A DNA stretch of 64,000 nucleotides from Orychophragmus violaceus (taxonomy: Eukaryota; Streptophyta; Magnoliopsida; Brassicales; Brassicaceae): positions 9,413,248-9,477,247 of the forward strand of contig CM058238.1 of the NCBI GenBank assembly GCA_030180135.1. The letters are read 5' to 3'. The first letter of the stretch is position 1, and each line of letters opens with the position of its first letter. Positions 46,229 to 58,300 of the stretch are shown one piece after another. Under the pieces are notes generated by a model. The model was not told where the DNA came from. It did not search any database and saw nothing but the letters and a program-made list of their open reading frames with translations. Position numbers and translations under genes: made by a program.

Positions 46229-48446
46229 TCACTTGACCAACTGTGATGCGAGCGGTGAGCTATGCTGCCACGATGGCCGTCCTAATATGACACTTGCATG
46301 AACCGAGAAGTAAGCCGCATTAAACCTACAAGTGCAAAAGGAACAATGAATTGAGGGGCATTCAACTAATCACCCACCAAGGTAATGAATGTGCAAGAAA
46401 GTCATAAGAAGTTTTACTTGTCTACATCAGGAGTGGCCATAGGGTCATATAAGTCTTGCTCTTCCCCTGCAACTCCACCCACCGTAGAGTTTGTAATTTC
46501 TTGTGTGCCCTCTCCCTGAAAATGATAGACCATGAAGAACAAGCAAGAAGTATCCACATATTGCAAAAAAAAAAAGTTCATTTCTTTACTTGTTGCGGAT
46601 ACTGGGGATAGCCATATCCACCATATGCGTACAAGGATGGGTCTTGAGCTGTCCCATAAGCATATGCATCATAGCCTTGCCCATAACCATAATACCCACT
46701 CCACTGACTCCGATCTGCTTGTGTAGCGTAACCATCCTATAACAAATACCAAAAAGATCATCAACGACATTCAGTGAACCAGCGAGTATAATAAGGCTCT
46801 ACATCACATCAGTATAGGCTACAACAAACGTTTTCACCTGTCCTGGATTTTTGCTCCAAGAGATGCGTACTGCTTGTTGACCAATCACATGTCCCTCCAT
46901 TTTCTGCATGGCTTCTTCTGCTGAAGGCCTGGGGTCAGCATGGCGCAGAAGTCAAATATTTAGAGAAATAAGCACACATGACAAACAAATACATGGCAGC
47001 AATCACATGTGAATTCTGAGTTTTACCGGATGGTTTACCTGGTTTTGAATTGAACATAACCGTATCCCTTTGTTGCAGGTATTTTGACATAAATAATCTC
47101 TCCTAATGGCGAGAATGCGTTCTTCAGCTCCTCCTCTGTAACATTTGGGTCCAAATTCGCAATCGAAACCTGTACACCAGAACCAATGCATGAAGACAAG
47201 CAGGGGAATTTCGAAAAGAAAGCTCATGCTTTTCATATTAAACTTACCGTTGTACAGGTGCAAGGACCTGTGCTGGTTGAGCAATGTATGCTGGGGCTGG
47301 TGCAGCACCTGCAGATGGGACTGGAACTGGAACCGAGTAGACAGCTAGAGAAGAATTCCCAATTAGGCAGATAATTTCCAAACAGCTAGATTAAACAAGA
47401 TTCTTTTAACATAACTCGGATCTTGTGTTTTTGTTCTCATACCTTTGGTGACATATTGTTGCTGCGCTGATACGCATAATCATAGGCCTTGTTGAGCAAA
47501 ACAAACCATTCATTTCAGCCATTGCCCTGTTCCTTTCACTTTCCTCTACAAATTTTACAAATCCGTAACCTTTTGATCGTCCAGTACTTGGATCAATAAC
47601 AACCTTGGCACCTCTAACAGAAGAATAGTGAACACGGAATGTCTCTTGAAGAAGATAATCTGTAACATCTGGAGCTAAATCTCCAACAAATATAGAATGA
47701 TCGGGTCCAGCATCTACTTTCTGGCCGGAACCAAAAGAAGCCCAATTTAACCGGAAAGATACTTCCGTTCCAGGCATCTGAGTCCCGTTGTACGTCTGAA
47801 GCATTCTCTCTGCTGCTGCGTGAGATACAAACTCTATGAAACCATACCCTTCTGGTTGGCCAGTGATCTTGTTACGTATTACCTTCACAGTAAGGAGCTG
47901 CAAAAATATGGATATATATATAGGGAGAGATCATTATCATGTTGATTCAAATATCCTGAACACACTTAATTTATAAGGAGGATCATACTCCAATTTCCAT
48001 CTGAACTTAAGAGATTAAGCACTTACAAAGATATAAACTAGAGTCTACACGAAAGTATCTACTCTCCATTTTCTAACAAAAAATTCTTACTTGCAGGAAA
48101 GCCTAATGTGGAATCCAGAAGGATTAAGAACTTAACATATGAAAGTGCATGCATCACCTACTAGTCTACTATCTATTGAGTTTGGGAGCATACCTCATCA
48201 AACATGGTGAGAGCCATTAGATATCTATATCCCCAAAACCAAAGTTGTCTGCTTTATCTATTCCTAAACGGCAAAGAAGCCCTATAAAATCAGATACCAA
48301 ACGGTTACAACCATCCCAGAGAATCGAGAGATGAGAATTGGAAGAATACAAAGACACAACAAGGAGAGAAGCTGAGGAAGAAGGGAATAAGTTACCTCGC
48401 CGGTTTGGGAGAAGCAGGAAGTGAGGTAAGTCTCGTCGACCCAGTA
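46229..48446 (-). pseudogene. RBP45/47-type RNA-binding protein gene, 5'-truncated by a retrotransposon
   Basis: Inferred exons on the minus strand: 48446-48396 (rest of exon 1), 47897-47443, 47344-47248, 47169-47039, 46928-46838, 46736-46590, 46515-46418, 46325-46229. All have GT-AG borders and the frame is open for 388 codons to TGA. It encodes most of RRM1 (YWVDETYLTSCFSQTGE, EGYGFIEF), RRM2 (SIFVGDLAPDV, KGYGFVKF), RRM3 (VSIANLDPNV, KGYGYVQF) and a Tyr/Gly/Gln-rich tail. Such proteins bind U-rich or poly(A) RNA in nucleus and stress granules. Position matches At5g19350. The start codon and RNP-2 of RRM1 are missing because a gypsy LTR begins inside exon 1 at 48447. The linker between RRM2 and RRM3 looks frame-shifted. 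Confidence 0.9.
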
Positions 48447-48798
48447 TGATATGGGAAAAGAAGCGGGAAGATTTGAAGTGACACATCACCAATTCTATCA
48501 TCATCTCTTTTCATATCTATCTTAAATCTTTGTAATCTTTCTGTTCGGTTTGTTGCGATTGCAATCGGCCTGGTGTTGGTGTTTATTAGATCGTCTCATT
48601 CTTAGAAACAGAGCAATCGAATTTCTTATGAACTTTGTGTTCTTCTTCTTTCTTTATCTGAATTGAACATTGCTCATTATTGTCTGATTATCTATTCTTA
48701 TTCCGGATTTTCTGCAAGTGAGGTCAGGACTCGTGTTTTCTGAACATTGGTTCTTTGTTTCTTAATTCGTTTGAGTGATTTACGTTTAATCCTTATCA
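48447..48798 (+). repeat. 5' LTR of chromovirus-type element
   Basis: 352 bp, TG...CA. A purine-rich run (GGGAAAAGAAGCGGGAAG, 48453-48470) lies near its start. Confidence 0.7.
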
Positions 48799-48799
48799 G

Positions 48800-48811
48800 A
48801 GGTATCAGAGC
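48800..48811 (+). promoter_or_regulatory. primer binding site, tRNA-Met type
   Basis: AGGTATCAGAGC, one mismatch from the TGGTATCAGAGC complement of initiator tRNA-Met, two bases after the LTR. Confidence 0.75.
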
Positions 48812-48831
48812 TTCAACCTTCCTCGGATTCA

Positions 48832-50812
48832 ATGGCAGAAACAAGATCGCAATTGGCAGTGAAGGAAAGAGAAGCTATGGTTCGTGAGGTAGAAGATGTG
48901 GTTGGAGCACGGATCGAGGCGTTGTTGGGGCACTTAGCAACACAGCTAGCGGCCCAGAATGAGCAACTCGCATCTCATAGCGAGAAGCTGTAGAAAGGCA
49001 TCGCGGAGATGTTTGAAGCTATTAAGGTCATCTCTCAAACCAAAGGTGCGTCGAACGAGGATGAATCGCACGGTAGTGCGCGTAACTCAAGTGGAAACGA
49101 CTCGGGCCGAGGCAGACAAGGTCAGGGGCAATCGTACTCAGGGGTGACCACGTTAGCGAAGCTGGATTTTCCAAGGTTTAACGGAGATAAGATTAAGGAA
49201 TGTCTTACTAAGGTTGAGCAATTCTTTGCCATTGATCATACTCCGGAGGATTTGAAAGTGGGAATCGCATCGATTCACTTTGACGGCGTTGTTGCGACAT
49301 GGCATCAATCTCTGGGCCAGGTAGACACAGAGGGATATGAACTACCAGCTTGGGTGGCGTACAAAGTGTTGTTACTGGAACGGTTCGAGGAGATTTTGGA
49401 TGATCCCATAGCCGAGTTGAAGCAGCTACAAGAAACCGACGGGATCGTGGATTATCACAACCGGTTTAAGTTGATCAAAACAAGAGTCAATTTGACTGAG
49501 GAGTATTTGGTGAAGGCGTACTTAGCTAGGCTACGTATCGATATGCAAATGCATGTTCGAATGTTCCAGCCACAGACAGTACGACAATGCTTGTTGTTGG
49601 GACGTTTATACGAGAAGGCTCACCCGACAAGAGCACAAGGGCAAACCGAATTGATGCCACGACCAGCTGGTAATATAGTATCGACAAAAGGGGTGATTCC
49701 TTTTAAGCGAGAGGTGGTAAATCGTCCAAATTACATGCAGGCGGGTGATAAGAATAAGCTAACTCCAAAGCAACCAGTTCCTTTCTTATCAAAAGAAGAA
49801 ATGAGCAGGCGCAGAGCTCAAGGGTTATGTTAATTCTGTGACGAGAAATACACACCCGATCATTATCAGAAACACAAAAAATCTCAACTGTTTCTTTTGG
49901 AAAATGATGATGAAGAAGAAGAGATGGTTGGCGATGATCAAGATGACGAGTTGGAAGATGGAGATTTAGCTCAGATTTCTGTCAATGTAGTTGCAGGCGT
50001 CACAGAAGACTATCGCACCATGCGTGTACGGGGCATTCATGGTAGACGGGTATTGTTTATTTTGATCGATTCAGGATCAACACATAACTTTATTGACAAA
50101 GGGATTGCGGAGAAGCTTGGTTGTTCGTTAAAACAGGCAGGTATGCGGAAAGTTAAGGTGGCTGATGGAAGTTTATTGGACATTAGTGCATAGGTATAGC
50201 AGTTTCGATGGGAATTTCAGGGCACTGACTTTGTGTCTGATGTTCTCGTTCTGCCACTTGGTGGATGCGACATGGTTCTTGGTGTTCAGTGGTTATCTAA
50301 GCTCGGACCTATCACCTGGGATTTCCAAAAACTTGAAATGCAATTCAAATGGGGTGGTGCTAAAATGCATCTTCACGGCATCAACCAAGGTTCAGTCGGA
50401 GCTATGAAAGCCAATAGACTTAACAAGTTGCAAGAAAGTCAAATCCAGCTATCAATGATGTGTGTATACGACCATTCAAACACAGACCAGCCAATGTTGT
50501 ACTCAGTGGATGCGAGTCAAAAGAAGGACGAAGAGTACCCAACAGTAGTCGGGTCATTGATAGGAGAGTTCAGTGGTATATTTGCAGAACTTGTGACATT
50601 ACCGCCCTTTCGTGGTCCACACAACCACAATATTCCACTGCTTGATGGCGCGAATCCGGTAAACCAGCGTCCATACCGTTATGATGTTTATCAAAAGGAT
50701 GAAATCGATTGGATAGTGCAAGAGATGCTTCAGGCACGGACAATCCAAACAAGCTCGAGTCCCTATGCCTCGCAAGTAGTATTGGTGAAGAAGAAGGATG
50801 GCTCTTGGAGAC
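48832..50812 (+). pseudogene. gypsy gag-pol remnant: gag, protease, RT start
   Basis: Begins with an ATG at 48832 (MAETRSQLAVKER). A TAG interrupts at 48991-48993, then the gag core stays open (KLDFPRFNGD, FFAIDHTPEDLKV, LKQLQETDGIVDYHNRFK) to TAA at 49831, within the zinc-finger-like CDEKYTPDHYQKH block. An aspartic protease (LIDSGSTHNFID) lies at about 50060-50100. The frame shifts near 50193 and resumes with GVQWLSKLGPITWDF and the RT N-terminus (PVNQRPYRYDVYQKDEID, VVLVKKKDGSWRL). It is cut at 50812-50824. Confidence 0.85.
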
Positions 50813-51077
50813 TTTGGTGGATTATGATATACATGTGTTTTCATTCATTTAGGATAGTGATTTGTTCTTATTTTGATTTCTTTTCCTTTCTTTCTTCATT
50901 CCTTTGTTGTTCTTTGTCTAGTTTAGAGTCTAGTTGCATTTAGGACTAGGTTTTAGCTATCTAGGTTGTTTTTGGAGTGTTTGCTTGTGTTTTGTAGGTT
51001 CATGGGCATGTTTTGGAGCATTTGGGAGATTTAGGAAGCAAAGGGAGAGCTCAAGGAAGAAGGGAAGATGTGCACAA

Positions 51078-51549
51078 ACCGACAGTGAGATCATCGACCA
51101 AGCCAATCGGCCAGAAGACGTCGATGGATTCTCAGCATTCAAACCGACGTGTTGGATCGACGTCATGACGTCGGTGGGAGCAAGCGAAGTTTGCACGAAG
51201 TTGTCCAGAGAAATAATCGACAAGGCGAACCGACGAAAACACGTCGGTGATTTCAGGCTCATTCGAACCGACGTCCCGAACCGACCTCAACAAGTCGGTT
51301 GATTCTTGCATATGTCTCGACGCATTTTGGGCAGAGAAATCATCGACGTCGCGAACCAACAAAAGCGCGTCGATGATTCACAACTCACTTCCACCGACGA
51401 GTCAAACCAACCTCACCAAGTCGATGAATTCTTAGACATTTTCGACGAGTTTTATCCAGTGAAATCATCGACCGCCCAAACCGACCAAATGCGGTCGATG
51501 ATTCCGAGCACTTTCAACCGACCGTCTCAACCGACCTTACCACGTCGGT
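51078..51549. promoter_or_regulatory. array of 13 ACCGAC (DRE/CRT-type) motifs in a ~125 bp tandem repeat
   Basis: Tandem units start near 51087, 51208, 51334 and 51460 (GAGAAATCATCGAC or variants). ACCGAC occurs on the plus strand at 51078, 51143, 51229, 51267, 51280, 51393, 51480, 51517 and 51530, and on the minus strand at 51170, 51243, 51294 and 51544. (A/G)CCGAC is the core bound by DREB/CBF factors in cold and drought responses. The array ends 78 bp upstream of a TATTTAA box. Regulation by DREB/CBF is inference. Confidence 0.6.
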
Positions 51550-51626
51550 GACTTCACTAGCGAACCAAACTGAACCGGTTCAATACCCGGTTTGTTCCGG
51601 GTTGACCCGGTTCGCCCCCTCTTTAC

Positions 51627-51633
51627 TATTTAA
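51627..51633 (+). promoter_or_regulatory. TATA-like box of the LTR promoter
   Basis: TATTTAA in CTATTTAAGGCC, just downstream of the ACCGAC array, in the right place for an LTR promoter. Confidence 0.45.
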
Positions 51634-52517
51634 GGCCAAAAACCTGATTTTTGTTGGATCTGAAGCTTTATTTTTAGATTCTAAGCACTTTGTAAGAACA
51701 AGTTTGATTTTGATTCAATCCAAGTACTTCTTTTGAGATTTCTTCTTTCTAATCTTTCTATCTTCTCTAATCACAAATGATTAACACTATCTATTTTGGT
51801 TTTGTTGATCACATGATGATTAGTGAGTAGTTTCTCATAGGGTTTATGGGTTAGGTAGGATTAGCTTGATTAGGGATGATTAAGGGATGTCTAATGTTTA
51901 ATCTTTCTTAAATCTCTTCTATCTAAGTGTGCTTAATGCCTATTTAACCTTGATCAAGTTGACTAGGATGTTTAGGATTTCTTGCCCACCATGTGTTCGA
52001 TGAAATTCCAGTTTTAGCTTTGATAGGATTTTCACATTCTAGCTCATGGAAATGAATGTCTAGAGTGATTATTAGCTATTAAGAGCTTGATTGAATTCTT
52101 GCTTGATCTTAATTCACAAACGAGAGTTTGTTCTTGAATTAGGATTAAGTGAAGGGATTAGCTCTAAGAGTTTAGGCTAATTAGCTTATTGTGTTCTTGC
52201 TAGGAGGTTAGCTTGTTTGAAGTTTGATTAGCATCCCGAGATCATCCCGAGTCACTAATCCAATTACCTCAACTCATATCCCTAGCTTCCTTTTGTTGAA
52301 TTTTAGTTTGCTAAGTTTTGTTTGCTTGTTGATTGCTTATTTGAATTGTATTTTGTTAGGATTGGTAGAAAACTTGAATCTTATTGATTGACTTGTCTAA
52401 AATGGTTCTGTGCATTCTTATTGGTCTCATCTACCCCAAAAAGGTTCGATATCTCTTACTACACGATAAGTAAGAGGAATTGATACCTCAAGGAAGTGTA
52501 AATTCCTGTTATCAATT

Positions 52518-52530
52518 TGGCGCCGTTGCC
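52518..52530 (+). promoter_or_regulatory. primer binding site, tRNA-Asp type
   Basis: TGGCGCCGTTGCC, the first 13 bases of the tRNA-Asp complement; the following bases diverge from the full site seen at 7641. Confidence 0.75.
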
Positions 52531-52629
52531 ATTTTGGGAAATTGGATAGATCAATTCGATTTCATTTCTTATTTAGATCAAGTTTTGGTTACTAACTTTG
52601 TTTCTTCCTTTTTCTTTGATGTCAGGTGT

Positions 52630-54732
52630 ATGAACTTGCGCAGCATAGGCCCTACAAACCTTGTTGCACGAGTTGAGGATATCAAAGCACACGAGCGAAG
52701 ACTAGCAAAGGAACGCAGAGCATTGGAAAGAGCTGTTCACTTAGAGAGACTCGGGTTGGAACAGGAAGAAGTGGTTCAGCCTCTGTTTGAGCCTCACGAG
52801 CAGCCAGTTATGGATTTAGAGGGTCAACAGGACCAACAAGGCCATCAGGGCCATCAAGAGCAGCAGCATCATCAGGATGAGGATGCTAGAGATGGACAGG
52901 AAAACAGGATCCCGGTTCATCCCGAGAGACCTTTTAGGGCCATTGGTGATGGCGATACACCGGATACGAATGCAAACCGGCGGGGAATCATTCCACCACC
53001 GGTGAACAACAACAATTTTGAAATCCGGGCCATGGTGATGAATATGGTGCAGAACAACCAATTTCATGGACTTGCCTCAGAAGACACGTTGCAACACTTG
53101 GATACCTTCGATAAAATTTGTGCCACTACAAGGCTCAATGGCGTGACTGATGAGGGTCTCAAGATGCGCCTCTTCGTCTTCTCTTTGGCGGATAGAGCCA
53201 AAGATTGGGAAAGCACCATTCCACCGGGGTCCATCACTACATGGGCAGACCTTAAGAAGGCTTTCTTGAAGAAATTCTTCTCAACTACGAGAACTGCCCG
53301 TTTCCACAATGAGTTATCCGGGTTTGTGCAAAGAAATAACGAGAGCTTCGCTGAAGCTTGGGAAAGGTTCAACAAGCTCACTACTCAATGCCCACACCAC
53401 GGTTTCACCAAGGAGACACTACTCAGTAACCTCTACCGCGGAGTGCTTCCTAGAATGAGGGTGATGCTTGACTCTTTTAGCAATGGACACTTCCTAGGCA
53501 AGGGAGTTGATGAGGCTATGGAATTGATTGAAAACCTTGCTACAAGTGATGGGAACTACAATGAGGACTATGAGTGGACTACTAGAGGATCATATTCTAC
53601 GGATGAGAAGTACGAGAAGGAAATCAAGTCTCTAAATGACAAGATAGACAAGATGATCTCATCCAACCAAAAACAAATAAGCTTTGTGGAGAACTATGAT
53701 GATTCCCAACCCGTCCTATTTAGTCTAGAAGGAGATATGACCCAAGAAGAGATCAACTTCATAGCGAGCCAAGGAGGTTTCAACAAGGGTTTCAACCCCA
53801 ACTACCGGAACCATCCTAATTTCTCCTATCGAAACCCCAATGTGGCAAACCCACAAGATCAGATTTATCTCCAAGCTCAAACCCAAGGACAAGCTCTACA
53901 ACAAGGGCAACAAGGCTTTCAACAATCTCAACAACAAAAGCCATTTGTCCCTTACACTAACCAACAAGGGTTTGGCAATAAGCCTCAGTTTCAAGGCCAA
54001 CAAAGCTATGCTCCAAAGCAACAATACCCACCCGGCTTTCAACAACAACAACCACAAGCTTCTTCTTCCTCCGGATTGGATAATGAACTCAAGAGTATGA
54101 TGCAACAACTACTTCAAGGACAAGCTTCCGGTGCTATAGAAGTAAGGGATTTGAAGAGTGAGTTGCAGAATTTGACATCAAGGGTAACCAACATGGAGAA
54201 CAAGAATGCTTCAAGCTCTAGGCAACATGGAACTTTACCCGGAAAATCTGAGCAAAACCCCAAAGAGTACATCAATGCTATCACATTGAGAAGTGGTAAA
54301 GAGCTTCAGCCAATACAACTTTCTACACCCATTGTGTCTTCTAATCTCAATGAGGACATTGAGAAACAAAGTGGGGAGGTGACTTTGGAAAAGTCTGTTT
54401 TTGCCAAAGAGGATGAAAGTGAGGTTGCATTGAGAAAGGGTAAAGCTATAGCTTATGAAAGGGCTGAGGATGCACCTAATAAGAAGAAGGATGAGTTTGT
54501 TCTACCACCATATGAGCCCAAGCTTCCTTTTCCGGGCAGATTCAAGAAGCAATTGTTGGAAAAGTATAAGACTCTATTCGAGAAGCAAATGAAGAATGTA
54601 GAGCTAACAATGCCCTTGATAGATGCTTTTCTATTAGTCCCGCAATACACCAAGTTCCTCAAGGATGCAATCAAAGAGAGAACAAAGGAAGTTCAAGGAA
54701 TGGTTGTAGTCTCACATGAGTGTAGTGCATTC
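52630..54732 (+). CDS. Athila-like gag-pol, proximal part (gag)
   Basis: The first in-frame ATG is 52630 (MNLRSIGPTNLVARVEDIKAHERR). A Gln/His-rich linker is followed by the gag core (QNNQFHGLASEDTLQHLDTF, KDWESTIPPGSITTWADLKK, CPHHGFTKETLLSNLYRG), then a very Gln-rich region and the pre-protease stretch (NAITLRSGKEL, PPYEPKLPFPGRFKK). It is open to 54732, where the copia element interrupts. Deleting the copia and one CATTC copy rejoins the frame exactly to 61838. Confidence 0.85.
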
Positions 54733-55380
54733 TGAAGGATTATGTGTGTTCATGGTGTAATTGTCAGGTTACAACCTAGCACATAATTATCTAGGATCTA
54801 GGTGATTGCAGTTGAATCATAAACAGATCAGGATCATTACCTTATGATTGCAGCGGATTAATCAATGGAATATCGAGATCTACAAGAGCTGATGATTACC
54901 GGCTCCTCCTCAGGTATCCACACGCTTACAAGCTATTGGATCAGGCTGCTAGACCAAGCTGGAAATTACAGAGAGAGATAGGAAGAGTGGCTGTAAAATC
55001 GCAGAGGCATAAGCCTTAGGGTTTTCTTGCCTTTTGTTCATCCTTATATGGGCCCAAGTAATTAAACTAATGGCCTATTGGGATTTTGGGCCCAAGACCC
55101 AAATCAGACAAAATAACTGTATTTTGTCTGGCCCAATTCTCTGTACAAATACAGTAAATGCCTTGCATCTTACCGTATTATTTCCTTGTTAACTTTCCCG
55201 TTAGCTATGGTGTGTGACCCTTAGGGATCATACAATACTGGTAATAAGTCCTAAACTTATAGATCATGAGCGGGCTCTAGCAAGTCATCATGATCACCCA
55301 GTATTTATGACTTATGTCTGATCTCGACACTTATCACACTTTCTAGAGATAGTACGGTAGATTTCAGGACATTCCCAACA
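54733..55380 (-). repeat. 3' LTR of the 7.1 kb copia element
   Basis: 648 bp, TG...CA, matching the copy at 61185-61832. Just right of it a CATTCCCAACAATCTCCC segment is repeated near 55420. Confidence 0.95.
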
Positions 55381-58300
55381 ATCTCCCACTTGTACTGGAA
55401 TCCTACACAGGACATTCCCAACAATCTCCCGATTGTACTGGAATCCTACATTCCCTAATCCTTTTGTCTCAATATCTCGATCTGGCATAAGGCAAGATGC
55501 GTGTCATCCTTATATAGCCAGACCATGTTTATCGGACCAGATTTGATACTGACAATGCAAACGACTTGGGCAAGTCCGTTTGGGAGTGGCCACTCTCTTA
55601 CCAGCTATCAAGTCTCCGATTGGCCTAGAGATATTACCTCCGTTAAACGGCAGGGACAAATCCCATCTTGTTCCATCACTATGAACTACACACTTAATAA
55701 TACACCCAACCAAGGTCCTTATAGCTCCCAGTTACGAAACAGCGTTAGACAATGATCAAAGCGCATCACTCCATGTGCAGCCACATGCATGCGAACTCAG
55801 GTCTAAGGACTATACTCTATAGTCGTATATGAGAATCTCTTATGACACAGATATTAATATCTTGTAGAGTTCTCATCAGCGGGCCATGTCCGGTCATATG
55901 CTCCCCTACATATACCTATGTGTCGACTTTGATGCCGCGCAACTATGACCCCTCGAAACTTGGTCATAAGTCTCAACACAATCTAGTCTCAAGTGGTTGT
56001 TGGTGTTCCAATTTCAACAACCTTCGACTATGGACACTATGATTTATGTCATTTCGTTAAATATGGGGTTTCAGGATCAAGTCTACTCATGTACTTCGAT
56101 GGCCCATATATAATGACATGAATCATTTTGGAACGATTATTTATATCACAGTTAAAATAATCCAGAAATCATAGATTTCACAAACATAAAATATTATGTT
56201 TTACATGAACCTTTCAAAACAACTAAATAAAGCCCTTTACAAACTCCCACTGAAATTAAGACTACATCTTAATTTCACTTATCCTACAGCTACAGTCCGC
56301 GACTCGTGCTTAGGCATAAGGAGTGGCTTCGTTAATAGATTAGCAACGTTCTCATTCGATGAAACTTGCTTATCTACTTAACACCTCTGTCATTTATCTC
56401 ACGGAATAGGTTATACCTACCCTCAAGGTGTTTGGACTTCTGATGTGCAGCTAGTCTCATCTATGCTGGGAATCACATCAAGTTCAGTGATGAACTCTTC
56501 TTTCCAAACAACCTCTTTCGCCGCTTCTCAAGCTGCGAAATGTTCAGCTTAAGTCATGGAGTCAGCAACAGTGCCTTGCACCGCCAGTCAGACACAAGAT
56601 ATAGCCGGACTGTGACCGGGAATTATCTTTGTCTATTGGAAACTTGCCTTTCAGACTCTATTGACTTGTAGCACCTCACTTTCTCCGTAAATCAAGAATT
56701 TATCCTTAGTATTCCTCAAATACTTTAGGATATTCTTTACGGCAATCCAGTGATTCTTTGCTGGATTTGACTGGTCTTTACTTGTCTTGCTTAACATTAA
56801 AGCAACATCAAAACAAGCACATGTCATGGCATACATGATAGATCCAATTGCCGACGCATATGGAATCTCATCCATGCATTCAAGCTCAGCAGATATCGTA
56901 GGATACTGTTTCTTGCTTAAGATATTGCCATGTGACATTGGCATAAAACCCTTCTTGGAATGCTGAAAACGTGTAGGACTTTGTCAATATAAGACTCCTG
57001 ACTTTGTCCTTTCAGCTCTTTTGGATCTTTATCTTTAGATCCAAAATCCAAGAACATACGTGGCTTTACCCATGTCAATCATAAAACAACTCCCAAGCCA
57101 GTCCTTTACCGACTGCAGCATTGGGACGTTATTTTCGAGAATCAGTATGTCATCGACATACAATATGAGAAATGCAACATTGCTCCCACTTATCTTTTAG
57201 TAAACGCACAGTTCCACTTCGTTCCTGTTCAAGTCAAAACCTTGACTACTTCAACAGAACAAAGATTCTAACTCCGATATGTTTGCTTCCATCCATGAAT
57301 GGATCAATGAAGCTAACTTACACATAGTGTAATTTTTCGGAGTCCGGGCTCACTTTCGCTTTTATGAATTTCGCAGGTTCGTCACTTTCAATGATCATCA
57401 GATCATGGCAACTTTCAATGATCATCAGGTTCAACTAATGACGAGAAATCACTCTCGGATTAGTGACTGATTCATTCAGATCTGCGAACTTCAGGCTCTA
57501 CAGGTGTAGATTCTACAGAAATCTGTAAATCCATCCGCTGCTCTTCCTCAACAGGTTGAGCAGCTTCCTGTATTTCTCGAATTTCTTCGAGTTACACTTT
57601 TACTCCCACTGTTCTTCTTGGAAAGTAACTTCCCTTCTTAGAAAACAGAATGGACGTAAAAGTAACAAGCCTTGGTTTCCCTAGGACAACCAGCGAAGTA
57701 GCACAACTACAAATACTCAGTAAAGACGAATTTGGATCATTTCCAATCCACATTTACGTGGTGTCTTTCAACTGATATTGGTGGAACTATTTCAGCGTAA
57801 ACTTAGATATTTCTAGAGCGTTATTCTTAAAGAATATCATGGAAGATTCGTGTAACTCATCTTTAATCATTTCTAATAAGATCTGATACTTTCTCACAGA
57901 AACACCTCAAGGTTTTCAGGAGAAATGAGCTGTGAAGCGACTTCACACTCATTCAGATGATCACACCATTAATGACTCAAGTATTCTCACTCGTGATCTA
58001 ATCCAGAGTCTTAATACTTCTGTCACTCAGATTCTATACCTCATTCTGGAACTCTTTCGACCATGTCAAAGAATTCCGACTTGTGTCTCATCAAATGAAC
58101 ACAGTCTTACTCACTGAAGTAATCAGTAGAGACAATGAAGTACAGGAAATTTTCTCTGGCATTACTGCTCATCGGACCACATACATGAGTATGTTCAATC
58201 TCCAATAAGCCTTTGGGCCTTTCTCTAGCTCGGCTAAGATGGACCCTTTGTTGTTTGGTCCAGTAAACAGAATTCAAGTCTCATAAGATATCCAATCAAA

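Larger units (their letters stand above)
48447..50824 (+). mobile_element. chromovirus-type Ty3/gypsy element, left part
   Basis: A 352 bp LTR (48447-48798) starts TGATATGGG inside RRM exon 1 and ends TTATCA. A PBS, gag, protease and the beginning of RT follow, until the Athila-like LTR cuts in at 50825, in the KKDGSWRL block of RT. The host bases just left are CAGTA, the expected target duplication. The remainder should lie beyond the window. Gag and pol carry several stops and shifts, so it is dead. Confidence 0.85.
50825..52514 (+). repeat. 5' LTR of Athila-like element, 1690 bp
   Basis: Starts TGATATACATGTG within the broken RT of the outer gypsy element and ends GTTATCA before the PBS. 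It contains a ~125 bp tandem array (51087-51555) and a TATTTAA box at 51627-51633. Confidence 0.8.

Noticed and set aside
48217..48504. 95-codon minus-strand open frame over the RRM 5' region
   Set aside because: It spans the LTR junction and reads exon 1 in the wrong frame; the RRM frame with a GT donor at 48396/48395 explains the region.
51087..51555. Regular repeats considered as a CRISPR-like array
   Set aside because: Units are imperfect ~125 bp tandem copies inside a plant LTR, with no repeat-spacer structure.
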